The notes under the pieces: model-generated
What the model was told of the DNA's origin: nothing
Database searches by the model: none
Seen by the model: the letters and a program-made list of their open reading frames with translations, nothing else
Source: Methylorubrum populi
GTDB lineage: Bacteria; Pseudomonadota; Alphaproteobacteria; Rhizobiales; Beijerinckiaceae
Direction: 5' to 3'
Length of the DNA: 64,000 nt
Assembly (NCBI GenBank): GCA_036946625.1
Contig: JAQIIU010000003.1
Location: 2,307,001 to 2,371,000, forward strand
Shown: positions 23,269 to 33,865 of the stretch, piece after piece
How the letters are laid out: each line of letters begins with the position of its first letter
Numbering within the stretch: position 1 is the stretch's first letter
Translations under genes and position numbers: made by a program

Positions 23269-24897
23269 TCAAACTAACCGGCTCTGCTCGATCGCGGCGG
23301 CGATGAAGCCCTCGAACAGCGGGTGCGGCTCGAAGGGGCGCGACTTCAGCTCCGGGTGGAACTGCACGCCGATGAACCACGGATGGCCCTCGTGTTCGAC
23401 CGTCTCCGGCAACAGGCCGTCCGGCGAGGTGCCGGAGAAGCGCAGGCCCTTCGCCTCCAGGCATTCGCGGTAGGCCATGTTGACCTCGTAGCGGTGGCGG
23501 TGACGCTCGGAGATCTCGGTGTCTCCGTACATCTTCGCGATCTTCGTGCCGGCACCGAGCGTCGCCTTGTAGGCGCCCAGCCGCATGGTGCCGCCGAGGT
23601 CGCCCTCCGCCGCGCGCCGCTCCAGATCGTTGCCGCGCATCCACTCGGTGAGCAGGCCGACCACGGGCTCCTTCGTCTCGCCGAACTCGGTGGAGTTCGC
23701 GTCGGCGATGCCGGCGAGCGAGCGCGCCGCCTCGATCACCGCCATCTGCATGCCGAAGCAGATGCCGAAATACGGAATGTTGCGCTCCCGGGCGTAGCGG
23801 GCCGCGCGGATCTTGCCCTCGGCGCCGCGCTGGCCGAAGCCGCCGGGCACGAGGATGCCGTGAAGGCCTTCGAGGAACGGCGCCGGATCCTCGCGCTCGA
23901 ACACCTCCGCCTCGATCCATTCGAGGTTGACGCGCACGTTGTTGGCGATGCCGCCATGCGTCAGGGCCTCGGTGAGCGACTTGTAGGCGTCCTTCAGTCC
24001 CGTGTACTTGCCGACGATGGCGATGGTGACCTCGCCCTCGGGATTGCGCACCCGGTCGAGGATCGTCTGCCAGCGCTCGAGCCGCGGTTCGCCCTCGGGC
24101 TCCATCTGGAAATGCGCCAGGATCTCCCGGTCGAGGCCGGCCTCGCGATAGGAAAGCGGCACGGCGTAGATCGTGTCGACGTCGAGCGCCTCGATCACCG
24201 CGCTCTCCCGCACGTTGCAGAACAGGCCGAGCTTGCGCCGCTCCTCGACGGGGATCGGCCGGTCGCAGCGGCAGAGCAGGATGTCGGGCTGGATGCCGAT
24301 CGAGCGCAGCTCCTTCACCGAGTGCTGGGTCGGCTTGGTCTTCAACTCGCCGGCGGACGGGATGTAGGGCAGGAGCGTCAGGTGCAGGTAGCAGACGCTG
24401 CCGCGCGGGCGCTCCTGGCCGATCTGGCGGATCGCCTCGAAGAAGGGCAGGCCCTCGATGTCGCCCACCGTGCCGCCGATCTCGACCAGCACGAAGTCGT
24501 AACCGTCGTTGCCGTCGAGCACGAACGCCTTGATGGCGTTGGTGACGTGCGGGATCACCTGGATCGTGGCGCCGAGATAGTCGCCGCGCCGCTCCCTGGT
24601 GATGATGTCGAGGTAGATCCGCCCCGTGGTCACGTTGTCGGCGCGGCTCGCGGCCAGGCCGGTGAAACGCTCGTAGTGGCCCAGATCCAGGTCGGTCTCG
24701 GCGCCGTCGTCGGTGACGAACACCTCGCCGTGCTGGGTCGGGCTCATCGTGCCCGGATCGACGTTGAGGTAGGGGTCGAGCTTGCGCAGGCGCACCCGGT
24801 AGCCGCGGGCCTGGAGCAGCGAGGCGAGCGCGGCCGAGGCGAGTCCCTTGCCGAGGGAGGAAACCACGCCGCCGGTGATGAAGACGTACCGCGTCAT
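23269..24897 (-). CDS. pyrG: CTP synthase
   Basis: The product has 542 residues, full length. The N-terminal synthetase domain opens with TRYVFITGGVVSSLGKGLAS and contains LRKLDPYLNVDPGTM. The C-terminal glutamine amidotransferase domain has the nucleophile Cys380 in IPYFGICFGMQ and the His-Glu pair in VQFHPELKS. It makes CTP from UTP, ATP and glutamine. The ATG at 24897 starts the conserved strand. In alphaproteobacteria pyrG commonly follows secG and tpiA, as here, all three on the same strand. Confidence 0.97.
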   Translation of the reverse strand: MTRYVFITGGVVSSLGKGLASAALASLLQARGYRVRLRKLDPYLNVDPGTMSPTQHGEVFVTDDGAETDLDLGHYERFTGLAASRADNVTTGRIYLDIITRERRGDYLGATIQVIPHVTNAIKAFVLDGNDGYDFVLVEIGGTVGDIEGLPFFEAIRQIGQERPRGSVCYLHLTLLPYIPSAGELKTKPTQHSVKELRSIGIQPDILLCRCDRPIPVEERRKLGLFCNVRESAVIEALDVDTIYAVPLSYREAGLDREILAHFQMEPEGEPRLERWQTILDRVRNPEGEVTIAIVGKYTGLKDAYKSLTEALTHGGIANNVRVNLEWIEAEVFEREDPAPFLEGLHGILVPGGFGQRGAEGKIRAARYARERNIPYFGICFGMQMAVIEAARSLAGIADANSTEFGETKEPVVGLLTEWMRGNDLERRAAEGDLGGTMRLGAYKATLGAGTKIAKMYGDTEISERHRHRYEVNMAYRECLEAKGLRFSGTSPDGLLPETVEHEGHPWFIGVQFHPELKSRPFEPHPLFEGFIAAAIEQSRLV

Positions 24898-25105
24898 GGG
24901 CTTTGGTCCATAAAGGGGCTCAAGCGATTCGCCAAACCGCAACGGTTGCCGCACCCCGCCGGCCACGCGGGGAGCGGCACGGGACCATGCCCCTCATGCC
25001 GTTGCGGAATTGTTGTCAGGTCGTCGTTGTCAGGTCGTCCCTGCGGCCGTCGCGCCGGCCGCAGGGTGTCGTCCGCCGATGGGTCGGATTGCCGCGCCGT
25101 GCCGG

Positions 25106-25570
25106 TCAGCGCGATTGCGGCGCTTCGGGCGTTCCGGGCGCGCTCGGGGCGGGCGCGGGCGTCGCCGGGGTGGCCGGCGCGTTGGTCGGGACCGAGGCCG
25201 GCTGACTGCCCTGGCCCAAGTTGCCCTGGCCCGAGCCGCCCTGGCGCAGGGTGTCGAGCAGGTTGTCCGCGTTCACCGGCTTGTCGGCCTGGGTCTGTCC
25301 CTGCGGCTGCCCGGTGCCGTCGAGGATCGAGCGGGGCGCGGCGCTGCGGTGGGCCATGATCGCCAGCGTGATGCTGGTGGTGAAGAACAGGGCGGCCAGG
25401 ATCGCGGTCGCGCGGGTCAGGGCGTTGGCCTGGCCGCGGCCGGTCATGAAGCCGGAGACGCCGCCCCCGCCGCCGCCGAGCCCGAGCCCGCCCTCCGAGC
25501 GCTGCAGCAGCACCACGGCGATGAGCGCCAGCACGATGATGAGGTGGACGACGATGAGGACGGTCTGCAT
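25106..25570 (-). CDS. secG: Preprotein translocase subunit SecG
   Basis: This 154-residue inner membrane protein starts MQTVLIVVHLIIVLALIAVV and has a second membrane helix at about residues 52-72 (LTRATAILAALFFTTSITLA). Between them lies the family loop LLQRSEGGLGLGGGGGGVSG. The C-terminal third is a long low-complexity tail rich in Gln, Pro and Ala, common in alphaproteobacterial SecG. It assists SecYE in protein export. The gene lies between tpiA and pyrG on the minus strand. Confidence 0.95.
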   Translation of the reverse strand: MQTVLIVVHLIIVLALIAVVLLQRSEGGLGLGGGGGGVSGFMTGRGQANALTRATAILAALFFTTSITLAIMAHRSAAPRSILDGTGQPQGQTQADKPVNADNLLDTLRQGGSGQGNLGQGSQPASVPTNAPATPATPAPAPSAPGTPEAPQSR

Positions 25571-25931
25571 GGCGATCCCGGAGCCCGCCCGAGCGGACGC
25601 GAACGGTTGTGCGGCTGACCGGACACCGTTCACGCGCGGAAGCGGCGCGCCCGCGTATCCGCTGCACGAAGTGGGGGCTCCTACACCGTTTGCCCACCCG
25701 CGCCAACCGGCCTTCGCGCTTGCGCAGGGCTCCGAACTCGGATGAGTGTTCCGACAGACCCTCTCCGTTCCCTCACCGCCGTCATTCCGGGGGCCGCGGA
25801 GCGGAACCCGGAATCCACCCGTGATGCGACCCCGCATCCGGAGGGCGCATCCCGTCAACCCGACTTCGCAGTCCCGGGAAAAGCCCGGTCGGGCATGGTC
25901 ATCGGGGGCCGGTCCGTGCGAGGGGTTGGGG
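25571..25931. other. Gene-free region with a palindromic repeat of a different family
   Basis: The 360 bases between divergent secG and a small plus-strand gene contain no gene. At 25783-25812 the arms ATTCCGG and CCGGAAT enclose a GC-rich loop (GGGCCGCGGAGCGGAAC), a type of extragenic palindrome scattered in many alphaproteobacterial genomes. A further palindromic patch, CCCGGGAAAAGCCCGGTCGG, lies near 25872-25892. The secG promoter should lie at the left edge. Confidence 0.5.
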
Positions 25932-26213
25932 ATGAGCGATTTCCAGCACGAAGCCGGGCGGCTGGCCGCCTTCATCGACCGCGCCGACCGGGAGGAGATG
26001 GCCGCGATCCAGTCCGACCTCCTGCGGATCGCCCTGGAACGGCCCGACCCGGCGGGACGGGCACGGGCCATGGACGAATTGCAGGCCGCCCTCGCCGACC
26101 GGATCCGGCCGGACGCGATGAGCCCGCTCAAGCAGGCGTTCTACGTCGCGGTGCTGTCGATGATCGAGCGGACCAAGGAGGCGGTGGCGAAGGCGCCGGC
26201 CCGGGCGGACTGA
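25932..26213 (+). CDS. Small helical protein of unknown function (93 aa)
   Basis: The 93-residue product starts MSDFQHEAGRLAAFIDRADR and is predicted mostly helical, with balanced charges and conserved-looking segments EEMAAIQSDLLRIALERPDP and PLKQAFYVAVLSMIERTKEA. It has a plausible GGGGATG start context. No signal peptide, membrane segment or known domain is visible. An isochorismatase-like pseudogene starts five bases after its stop, so the two were probably one operon. Confidence 0.65.
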   Translation: MSDFQHEAGRLAAFIDRADREEMAAIQSDLLRIALERPDPAGRARAMDELQAALADRIRPDAMSPLKQAFYVAVLSMIERTKEAVAKAPARAD

Positions 26214-26218
26214 CCCCC

Positions 26219-26474
26219 GTGGCACCGGAGCGGCAGGCCCTGCTCGTCGTCGACGTACAGCCGAGTTTTTCCGTGCCGGCCGCCATCGTCGCCGACATCG
26301 CCGCGCTGAGCCGCAGGCTGCACACGGTCGCGACCGTCGAGCGGTATGACGAGACGGTGACGCCGTTCGAGCGGCAGCTCGGCTGGGTGCCGGCGGCGGA
26401 CGATGGTCGGCCGCGTTCTGGACGGCCCGGAAGCGCTTCGTCTCCCTGCGGAGCCGCCGCCTCACGCCTCGTAG
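26219..26474 (+). pseudogene. Internally deleted isochorismatase-family hydrolase
   Basis: A GTG at 26219 begins PERQALLVVDVQPSFSVPAA and IVADIAALSRRLHTVATVER, the first strand and metal-site Asp of cysteine hydrolases of the isochorismatase family. The match fades after FERQLGWVPAADD at about 26400. In another frame RVLDGPEALRLPAEPPPHAS and a TAG (26472-26474) look like the C-terminal end. About 100-130 codons, including the catalytic Lys and Cys regions, are missing. The tail overlaps the 3' end of the convergent tpiA gene. The deletion model is an inference from the frame change. Confidence 0.5.
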
Positions 26475-27226
26475 GCGCGGCAGATCCCCAAAAAGTCCTC
26501 GGCGACGAGGCTGGCGCCGCCGACCAGCGCGCCGTCGACGTTCTCCACCGCCATCAGCTCGCGGGCGTTCGAGGGCTTGACCGAGCCGCCGTAGAGGATG
26601 CGGATCCTGTGGGCCTCGTGGCCGACCATCTTGTCGAGCATCTCGCGCAAGGAGGCGTGGACCTCGGCGATCTCCTTCGGGGTCGGCGTGCGGCCCGAGC
26701 CGATCGCCCAGACCGGCTCGTAGGCGACCACGGTGTCGGCGGCGGTGGCCCCCTTCGGGATGCCGATGGCGAGCTGCGCCCGCACGATGTCGAGGGCCCG
26801 GCCCTGCTGGCGCTCCTCCATGGTCTCGCCGACGCAGATGATGCCGCGCAGGCCCGCGCGCCGGGCACCGAGCGCCTTGGCGTGGACGCCGTCGTCGGTC
26901 TCGTAGTGGTAGGCGCGCCGCTCGGAATGGCCGACGATGACGTAGGACGCGCCGAGATCGGCGAACATCTCCGCCGAGATCGAGCCGGTGAAGGCGCCGC
27001 TCGGCCGGGCGTGCAGGTTCTGGCCGCCGATGGCGATGGGTGAGCCGTAGGCCGCGGCGACGCAGGAGGAGATCAGGGTCGCGGGCGGGCAGACCAGCAC
27101 GTCGATCGTCTCGATCAGGGCCGGCGACAACCCGTCGCGGATCGCCTCGACGGTCGCGACCGAGGCGCGCAGACCGTTCATCTTCCAGTTCCCGGCAACC
27201 AGCGGACGGCGTCCCTCGCTTGCCAT
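26462..27226 (-). CDS. tpiA: Triosephosphate isomerase
   Basis: The 254-residue protein has RPLVAGNWKMNG with the substrate Lys, GASYVIVGHSERR with the electrophilic His, and the catalytic Glu in VVAYEPVWAIGSGRTPT. The phosphate loop lies in ILYGGSVKPSNA and DGALVGGASL. It interconverts dihydroxyacetone phosphate and glyceraldehyde 3-phosphate. The ATG at 27226 is the first in frame before the conserved strand. It is divergent from ppiD, an arrangement common in alphaproteobacteria. Its 3' end overlaps a pseudogene on the other strand. Confidence 0.97.
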   Translation of the reverse strand: MASEGRRPLVAGNWKMNGLRASVATVEAIRDGLSPALIETIDVLVCPPATLISSCVAAAYGSPIAIGGQNLHARPSGAFTGSISAEMFADLGASYVIVGHSERRAYHYETDDGVHAKALGARRAGLRGIICVGETMEERQQGRALDIVRAQLAIGIPKGATAADTVVAYEPVWAIGSGRTPTPKEIAEVHASLREMLDKMVGHEAHRIRILYGGSVKPSNARELMAVENVDGALVGGASLVAEDFLGICRAYEA

Positions 27227-27440
27227 GGCGTCCCGGTTCTCCGTGTCTCGATGGAAGGCTGCACCTGTTCCGGCGGACCTAGCAGAGCAAGCTTGGGCGC
27301 GCAAACGACCTTCGGGGCCATCGAGGCCGCCCCGGGCGACATGCTCTTTGCGCCGCCGCCCCGATCGTCTATCGCGTGGCTCGAATTTTCCCCGCCGGCA
27401 CAGGCGGCGGGGACCGTTGGGATACAGGCCCGGGCGTCCG

Positions 27441-29345
27441 ATGCTCCAGTCCATTCGCAATGCCAGCCGGCACTGGCTCGGCAAGGTCGTGCTGACGGTG
27501 ATCTTCACCTTCCTGATCGCGGGCGTGGCGATCTTCGGCGTGGAGGAATTCTTTCGCGGCGGGTCGAGCACCACCGTCGCCACCGTCGGCAAGACGCCGA
27601 TCTCGGCCGAGGCGGTGCGCGGCGCCTACCAGAACCAGCTCCAGCGCTATCAGGCTCAGTTCAAGCGCGCCCTGACGCCGGATCAGGCGCGGGCGCTCGG
27701 GCTGGAGCGGCAGGTGCTGGCCCAGCTCATCACCGAGGCGGCGCTCGACCAGAAGACGGCCGATCTCGGCCTCGCCGTCTCCGATGCGGCGGTGCTGCGG
27801 GCGATCCAGGAGGAGCCGAGCTTCAGGAACGCCAACGGCGCCTTCGACCGGGCGCAGTTCTTCCAGACGCTCCAGCGGGCGGGCCTGAACGAGGCGATGT
27901 TCGTGCGCGAGCAGCGCTCGGTCATCGCCCGGATGCAGCTCGCCGACGCCATCGTCTCCGAATTGCCGGTGCCGCAGGCCCTGCGCGAGGCGGTGCACCG
28001 CTTCTCGACCGAGCGCCGCGGCGCGTCCGTGCTGACGCTGGCGCCCTCCGCCGCGGGCGAGATCCCGGCCCCGACCGACGCGGAACTGCAAGCCTACTAC
28101 GACGACGACAAGTCCGCCTTCCGCGCGCCCGAGTTCCGCAGCCTCAACCTGCTGGTGCTCGATCCGGCCGCGCTCGCCAAACCCGAGGACGTGTCGGACG
28201 AGGAAGCGCGCAAGCTCTACGAGGCCAACCACGACCGGTTCGGCAAGGCGGAGCGCCGCACGATCCAGCAGATCAGCTTCCCCGACGAGGCCGCCGCCAA
28301 GGAGGCGCGGGCCAGGATCGAGAGCGGCGAGACGCCGTTCGAGACGGTCGCCGCCGAGCGCGGGCTCGATCCGAAGGAACTCGACCTCGGCACGCTGACG
28401 AAGGCCGAACTGTTCGACCCGGCGGTGGGCAACGCCGCCTTCGCCCTGGAGCCGGGCAAGGTGAGCGAGCCGGTGAAGGGCCGCTTCGGCACCGTGCTGC
28501 TGCGCGTGACCGCGGCCGAGCCGGGCACGGTCAAGCCGTTCGACGAGGTCAAGGACGAGATCCGCAAGGAGATCGCGCTGCGCCGCGTGCGCGACGGCGG
28601 GTTGGACAAGGTGCAGGACGCCATCGAGGATGCCCGCGCCGCCGCCAAGCCGCTGGCCGAGATCGCCAGGGACCAGGGCCTGACCCTCCTCGGCATCCCG
28701 GCGGTGGACGCGCAGGGCAACGACCCGTCCGGCAAGCCGGTCGAGGGCATTCCGGACAAGGAGACGACGCTGCCGGCCGCCTTCCGCGCCGATGTCGGCA
28801 ACGACACCGAGGTGCTGCGCACCAAGACCGGCGGCGCGATCTGGTACGATGTCGTCAAGATCGATCCCTCGCACGAGAAGCCGCTGGCGGAAGTCCGCGA
28901 CGAGGCGGTGAAGGGCTGGACGAAGGCCGAGGTCGAGAAGCGCCTCGTGGCCAAGTCCAAGGCGCTGACCGAGCGCCTGGACAAGGGCGAGGCCGTCGAG
29001 ACCGTGGCGCAGGAGGCCGGCCTGCCGCTGAAGGCGGTCACCGGGATCGCCCGCAACCAGACCAGGGACGACCTCTCCAACGAGGTCGTCGAGCGCATCT
29101 TCGCCACGCCGGTCGGCAAGGCGGCGTCCGCATCCTCCGGCGGGGGCCGCACGGTGTTCAAGGTCACCGCCGCCGCCATGCCGGCCTTCGTGCCCGGTAC
29201 GCCGAGCGACCATCGACTGGCGGGTTCGCTGCGCACGGCGCTCGCCGACGACGTGCTGGCCGAGTTCATCGCCGAGGTGCGGAAGAGCGCGGGCGTCAAC
29301 GTCGACCAGACCGCCCTGCGGCGCGCGCTCGGCGGCGAGTACTGA
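27441..29345 (+). CDS. Membrane-anchored peptidyl-prolyl isomerase (PpiD/SurA-type)
   Basis: This 634-residue protein has one N-terminal membrane anchor (KVVLTVIFTFLIAGVAIFGV, about residues 14-34) and a large periplasmic part. A SurA-like N-terminal chaperone region (VGKTPISAEAVRGAYQNQLQ and onward) is followed by a parvulin-type domain around residues 230-370. That domain includes ERRTIQQISFPDEAAAKEAR, ELDLGTLTKAELFDPAVGNA and PGKVSEPVKGRFGTVLLRVT. It probably helps newly exported outer-membrane proteins fold near the Sec translocon. The start at 27441 places the anchor at the N-terminus. trpE follows after eight bases, so it may share transcription with the trp genes. Confidence 0.92.
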   Translation: MLQSIRNASRHWLGKVVLTVIFTFLIAGVAIFGVEEFFRGGSSTTVATVGKTPISAEAVRGAYQNQLQRYQAQFKRALTPDQARALGLERQVLAQLITEAALDQKTADLGLAVSDAAVLRAIQEEPSFRNANGAFDRAQFFQTLQRAGLNEAMFVREQRSVIARMQLADAIVSELPVPQALREAVHRFSTERRGASVLTLAPSAAGEIPAPTDAELQAYYDDDKSAFRAPEFRSLNLLVLDPAALAKPEDVSDEEARKLYEANHDRFGKAERRTIQQISFPDEAAAKEARARIESGETPFETVAAERGLDPKELDLGTLTKAELFDPAVGNAAFALEPGKVSEPVKGRFGTVLLRVTAAEPGTVKPFDEVKDEIRKEIALRRVRDGGLDKVQDAIEDARAAAKPLAEIARDQGLTLLGIPAVDAQGNDPSGKPVEGIPDKETTLPAAFRADVGNDTEVLRTKTGGAIWYDVVKIDPSHEKPLAEVRDEAVKGWTKAEVEKRLVAKSKALTERLDKGEAVETVAQEAGLPLKAVTGIARNQTRDDLSNEVVERIFATPVGKAASASSGGGRTVFKVTAAAMPAFVPGTPSDHRLAGSLRTALADDVLAEFIAEVRKSAGVNVDQTALRRALGGEY

Positions 29346-29353
29346 GGCCTGCC

Positions 29354-30898
<1,545 letters not shown>

Positions 30899-30970
30899 GG
30901 CGCACAAGGAGCGCCTTGACTTGCCGCCCAGCGCTCGCCACCCCTTCGGATCGGTTCATCCAAGCCATAT

Positions 30971-31079
30971 CCTCATCCTGAGGTGCCGGCGCGCAGCGTC
31001 GGCCTCGAAGGATTTTCCAGATCCCGCGCGATCCCTGGACGATCCTTCGAGGCCGCCCACGCGGCACCTCAGGATGAGG
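30971..31079. repeat. Palindromic repeat, family 2, copy a (between trpE and trpG)
   Basis: The outer arms CCTCATCCTGAGGTGCCG and CGGCACCTCAGGATGAGG pair almost completely, as do the inner words GGCCTCGAAGGAT and ATCCTTCGAGGCC. Total length is 109 bases, identical to copy b at 35769-35877. The repeat fills most of the 216-base gap between trpE and trpG and could form a long hairpin in the trp transcript. Confidence 0.85.
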
Positions 31080-31114
31080 GTGTGGACGGGACTGAAAGTG
31101 CACGGCTGAGTTCG

Positions 31115-31717
31115 ATGTCCAACGTCCTCGTCATCGACAACTACGATTCCTTCACCTGGAATCTCGTCCACCTGATCGGCCCGCTCTGCGAACGGATCGA
31201 CGTGGTGCGCAACGACGCGATCGACGTCGCCGGCATTCGCGAGCGCGCGCCCCATGCGCTCGTGCTCTCGCCGGGGCCCTGCACCCCGAACGAGGCCGGC
31301 ATCTGCCTCGACGTGGTGCGGGAACTGGGCACCGAGATCCCGATCTTCGGCGTGTGCCTCGGGCTCCAGGCCATCGGGCAGGCCTATGGCGGCGACGTGG
31401 TGCGCGCCCCCTCCCCCATGCACGGCAAGGTCTCCACCATCCGCCACGAGGCCAGGGGCGTGTTCCGCGGCATCAACGAGGGCTTTGCCGCCACCCGCTA
31501 CCACTCGCTGGTGGTGGACCGCGCGAGTTGCCCGAAGGATCTCGCAGTGACGGCGGAGGCCGACGGTCTCATCATGGGGTTGCAGCACCGCGCGTTGCCG
31601 GTCCACGGCGTTCAGTTCCATCCCGAGAGCATCCTCTCGAACCACGGCACGCAGATCCTGCGCAACTTCCTCGACATCGCCGCCGCCTGGCGCAAGGAGT
31701 CGGCGGCCCGGGCGTGA
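31115..31717 (+). CDS. trpG: Anthranilate synthase component II (glutamine amidotransferase)
   Basis: The 200-residue class I amidotransferase starts MSNVLVIDNYDSFTWNLVHL. The oxyanion and binding motif LVLSPGPCTPNEAG is followed by the nucleophile Cys81 in IPIFGVCLGLQAIG and the His/Glu pair in VQFHPESILS. It supplies ammonia to TrpE. It is separated from trpE by a family 2 palindrome and from trpD by another repeat-like block, rather than being directly coupled as in compact operons. Its ATG follows CACGGCTGAGTTCG, a weak ribosome binding site. Confidence 0.95.
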   Translation: MSNVLVIDNYDSFTWNLVHLIGPLCERIDVVRNDAIDVAGIRERAPHALVLSPGPCTPNEAGICLDVVRELGTEIPIFGVCLGLQAIGQAYGGDVVRAPSPMHGKVSTIRHEARGVFRGINEGFAATRYHSLVVDRASCPKDLAVTAEADGLIMGLQHRALPVHGVQFHPESILSNHGTQILRNFLDIAAAWRKESAARA

Positions 31718-31744
31718 CAAGGGCCGTCCCGGCGTGCATTGACG

Positions 31745-31907
31745 GGTCACACCCTATTCCCTCCCCCTTTCGCGGTGGAGGGGTGCCTCACGCAAGCGAG
31801 GCGGGAGAGGGGCCGGCTCCGCATCGTCCGGACACGTCGCTCCCCTCGCCCGCCCCCCTTCGGGGCCACCCTCTCCCGCTTCAGGGGAGAGGGCTTCCAG
31901 CGGATGA
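31745..31907. repeat. Palindromic intergenic repeat, family 3 (between trpG and trpD)
   Basis: The segment begins with CCCTCCCCC-type pyrimidine runs (ATTCCCTCCCCCTTTCGCGG), passes GGCGGGAGAGGGGCCGGCTC, and ends with CACCCTCTCCCGCTTCAGGG followed by GAGAGGG. The end portion alone folds as CCCTCTCCC-GCTTCA-GGGGAGAGGG. It occupies most of the 200 bases between trpG and trpD. It looks like another class of extragenic palindrome and is the only clear copy here. Confidence 0.6.
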
Positions 31908-31917
31908 TCCCGGACCC

Positions 31918-32931
31918 ATGGAGTCCTTCAAGACCCATCTCGCCACCGTCGCGGCCGGCACCGCGCTGAGCCGCGAGCAGGCCCGTGCCGCCTTCGACGA
32001 CCTGCTCTCGGGCGAGGTCACGCCGATCCAGGCCGGCGCCTTCCTCACCGCTCTCTCGGTGCGCGGCGAGAGCGAGGACGAGATCGTCGGCGCGGTCTCG
32101 GCGATGCGGGCGCGGATGCTCCCCGTCGCGGCGCCCGAAGGCGCCATCGACATCGTCGGCACCGGCGGCGACCACTCGGGCAGCTACAACGTCTCGACGC
32201 TGGCCGCGATCCTCACCGCCGCCTGCGGCGTGCCGGTGGCCAAGCACGGCAACCGGGCCGCCACCTCCCGCTCCGGCGCGGCCGACGTGCTCGTGGCGCT
32301 CGGCGTGAAGATCGGCCTTCAACCCGATGCCCTCGCCCGCTGCCTGTCGGAAGCGGGGCTGTGCTTCATGTTCGCGCAGACGCATCACGGCGCCATGCGC
32401 CACGTCGCGCCGGTGCGCAGCGAACTGCCGTTCCGCACCATCTTCAACATGCTCGGGCCGCTCTCGAACCCGGCGGGCGTCACGGCGCAGGTCTTCGGCG
32501 TCTCGCGTCCCGCCTGGGCCGAGCCGCTGACGCGGGTTCTCGCGACGCTCGGCAGCCGCCGGGTCTGGACCGTGCACGGTTCGGACGGGCTCGACGAGAT
32601 CACCACCACCGGCCCCACCGCGGTGGTCGCGCTCGAAGACGGCGCGCTCTCGCACTTCACCCTCGACCCGCGCGAGGTCGGCCTGCCGCTCGCGACCCTC
32701 GACGATCTGCGCGGCGGCGACCCCGGGCACAACGCCGCCGCGCTCGGCGCCGTGCTGGAGGGCGCCCGCACCGCCTACCGCGACATCGCCGTGCTGAACG
32801 CCGGCGCCGGCCTCGTGGTGGCGGGTGCCGCCGGCTCGCCCGCCGAGGGCGTGGCGCGGGCGCAGGCCGCGATCGATTCCGGTGCGGCGCGGGCGACGCT
32901 GGCGCGTCTCGTCGCCGTATCGAATGCGTGA
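31918..32931 (+). CDS. trpD: Anthranilate phosphoribosyltransferase
   Basis: The product has 337 residues. The PRPP and anthranilate signature is intact: IDIVGTGGDHSGSYNVSTLA, VPVAKHGNRAATSRSGAADV, and the metal-binding HGSDGLDEITTTGPT. RTIFNMLGPLSNPAG is also typical. The enzyme attaches phosphoribose to anthranilate in the second specific step of tryptophan synthesis. The ATG at 31918 was chosen because it begins the conserved helix MESFKTHLATVAAG. trpC follows after 85 bases. Confidence 0.96.
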   Translation: MESFKTHLATVAAGTALSREQARAAFDDLLSGEVTPIQAGAFLTALSVRGESEDEIVGAVSAMRARMLPVAAPEGAIDIVGTGGDHSGSYNVSTLAAILTAACGVPVAKHGNRAATSRSGAADVLVALGVKIGLQPDALARCLSEAGLCFMFAQTHHGAMRHVAPVRSELPFRTIFNMLGPLSNPAGVTAQVFGVSRPAWAEPLTRVLATLGSRRVWTVHGSDGLDEITTTGPTAVVALEDGALSHFTLDPREVGLPLATLDDLRGGDPGHNAAALGAVLEGARTAYRDIAVLNAGAGLVVAGAAGSPAEGVARAQAAIDSGAARATLARLVAVSNA

Positions 32932-33016
32932 TAGACGGCCTCGAACCTTGTTTTCGCATCGCCCTTTCCCGAAAGCCGGCAACCGCCTTCCGGGACGATG
33001 CTCCGGGGACGAACCG

Positions 33017-33865
33017 ATGGACGACATCGTGGCCGACGTGACCGCCGGGCCCGCCCCGGAGCGGGCGAGCGTGCTGGCGCGGATCGAGGCCTACAAGCGC
33101 CGCGAGATCGCCGAGGCGAAGCTGCGGGTGCCGCTGGCCAGGCTGGAGAAGCAGGTGGCCAAGGCCGAGCCGCCCCGCGGTTTCGCCGACGCCATCGCCG
33201 CCCACATCGCCGAGGGGCGCCCGGCGCTGATCGCCGAGATCAAGAAGGCCTCCCCCTCCAAGGGGCTGATCCGTGCCGACTTCGATCCGAAGGCCCTGGC
33301 CAGGGCCTACGCCAAGGGCGGCGCCACCTGCCTCTCGGTGCTCACCGACACCCCCTCCTTCCAGGGCGCGCCGGAATACCTGACCGAGGCCCGCGCCGCC
33401 TGCGACCTGCCGGTGCTGCGAAAGGATTTCCTGTTCGAGCCCTATCAGGTCTACGAGGCCCGCGCCTGGGGCGCCGATGGCGTCCTCGTCATCATGGCCT
33501 GCCTCGACGACGCGGAGGCCGCCGCCATCACCGAGACCGCGCACGATCTCGGAATGGACGTGCTGGTGGAGGTCCACGACGCGCAGGAACTGGAGCGGGC
33601 CCTGCCGCTGGGGACGCGGCTGGTGGGCGTCAACAACCGCAACCTCAAGACCTTCGAGGTCTCGTTCGAGACGGCGATCACCCTCAAGCCCGGCATTCCC
33701 GCCGACCGGATCGCGGTGGCCGAGAGCGGCATCGGCAGCCACGCCGACGTGCTGCGGCTGAAGCGGGACGGGCTCGACACCATCCTCGTCGGCGAGAGCC
33801 TGATGCGGCAGGCGGACGTGACCGCGGCGACGCGGGCGCTGCTGTTCGGGGATGCCGGCCGGTGA
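33017..33865 (+). CDS. trpC: Indole-3-glycerol phosphate synthase
   Basis: This 282-residue TIM-barrel enzyme has the motifs IAEIKKASPSKGLIRADFDP, CLSVLTDTPSFQGAPEYL, LPVLRKDFLFEPYQVYEARA, LVGVNNRNLKTFEV and VAESGIGSHADVLRL, which provide the catalytic Lys and Glu residues. It closes the indole ring of tryptophan. The N-terminal extension before KRREIAEAK is usual for alphaproteobacteria. Its stop overlaps the GTG of moaC (GTGA), a coupling of tryptophan and molybdopterin genes conserved in the class. Confidence 0.96.
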   Translation: MDDIVADVTAGPAPERASVLARIEAYKRREIAEAKLRVPLARLEKQVAKAEPPRGFADAIAAHIAEGRPALIAEIKKASPSKGLIRADFDPKALARAYAKGGATCLSVLTDTPSFQGAPEYLTEARAACDLPVLRKDFLFEPYQVYEARAWGADGVLVIMACLDDAEAAAITETAHDLGMDVLVEVHDAQELERALPLGTRLVGVNNRNLKTFEVSFETAITLKPGIPADRIAVAESGIGSHADVLRLKRDGLDTILVGESLMRQADVTAATRALLFGDAGR

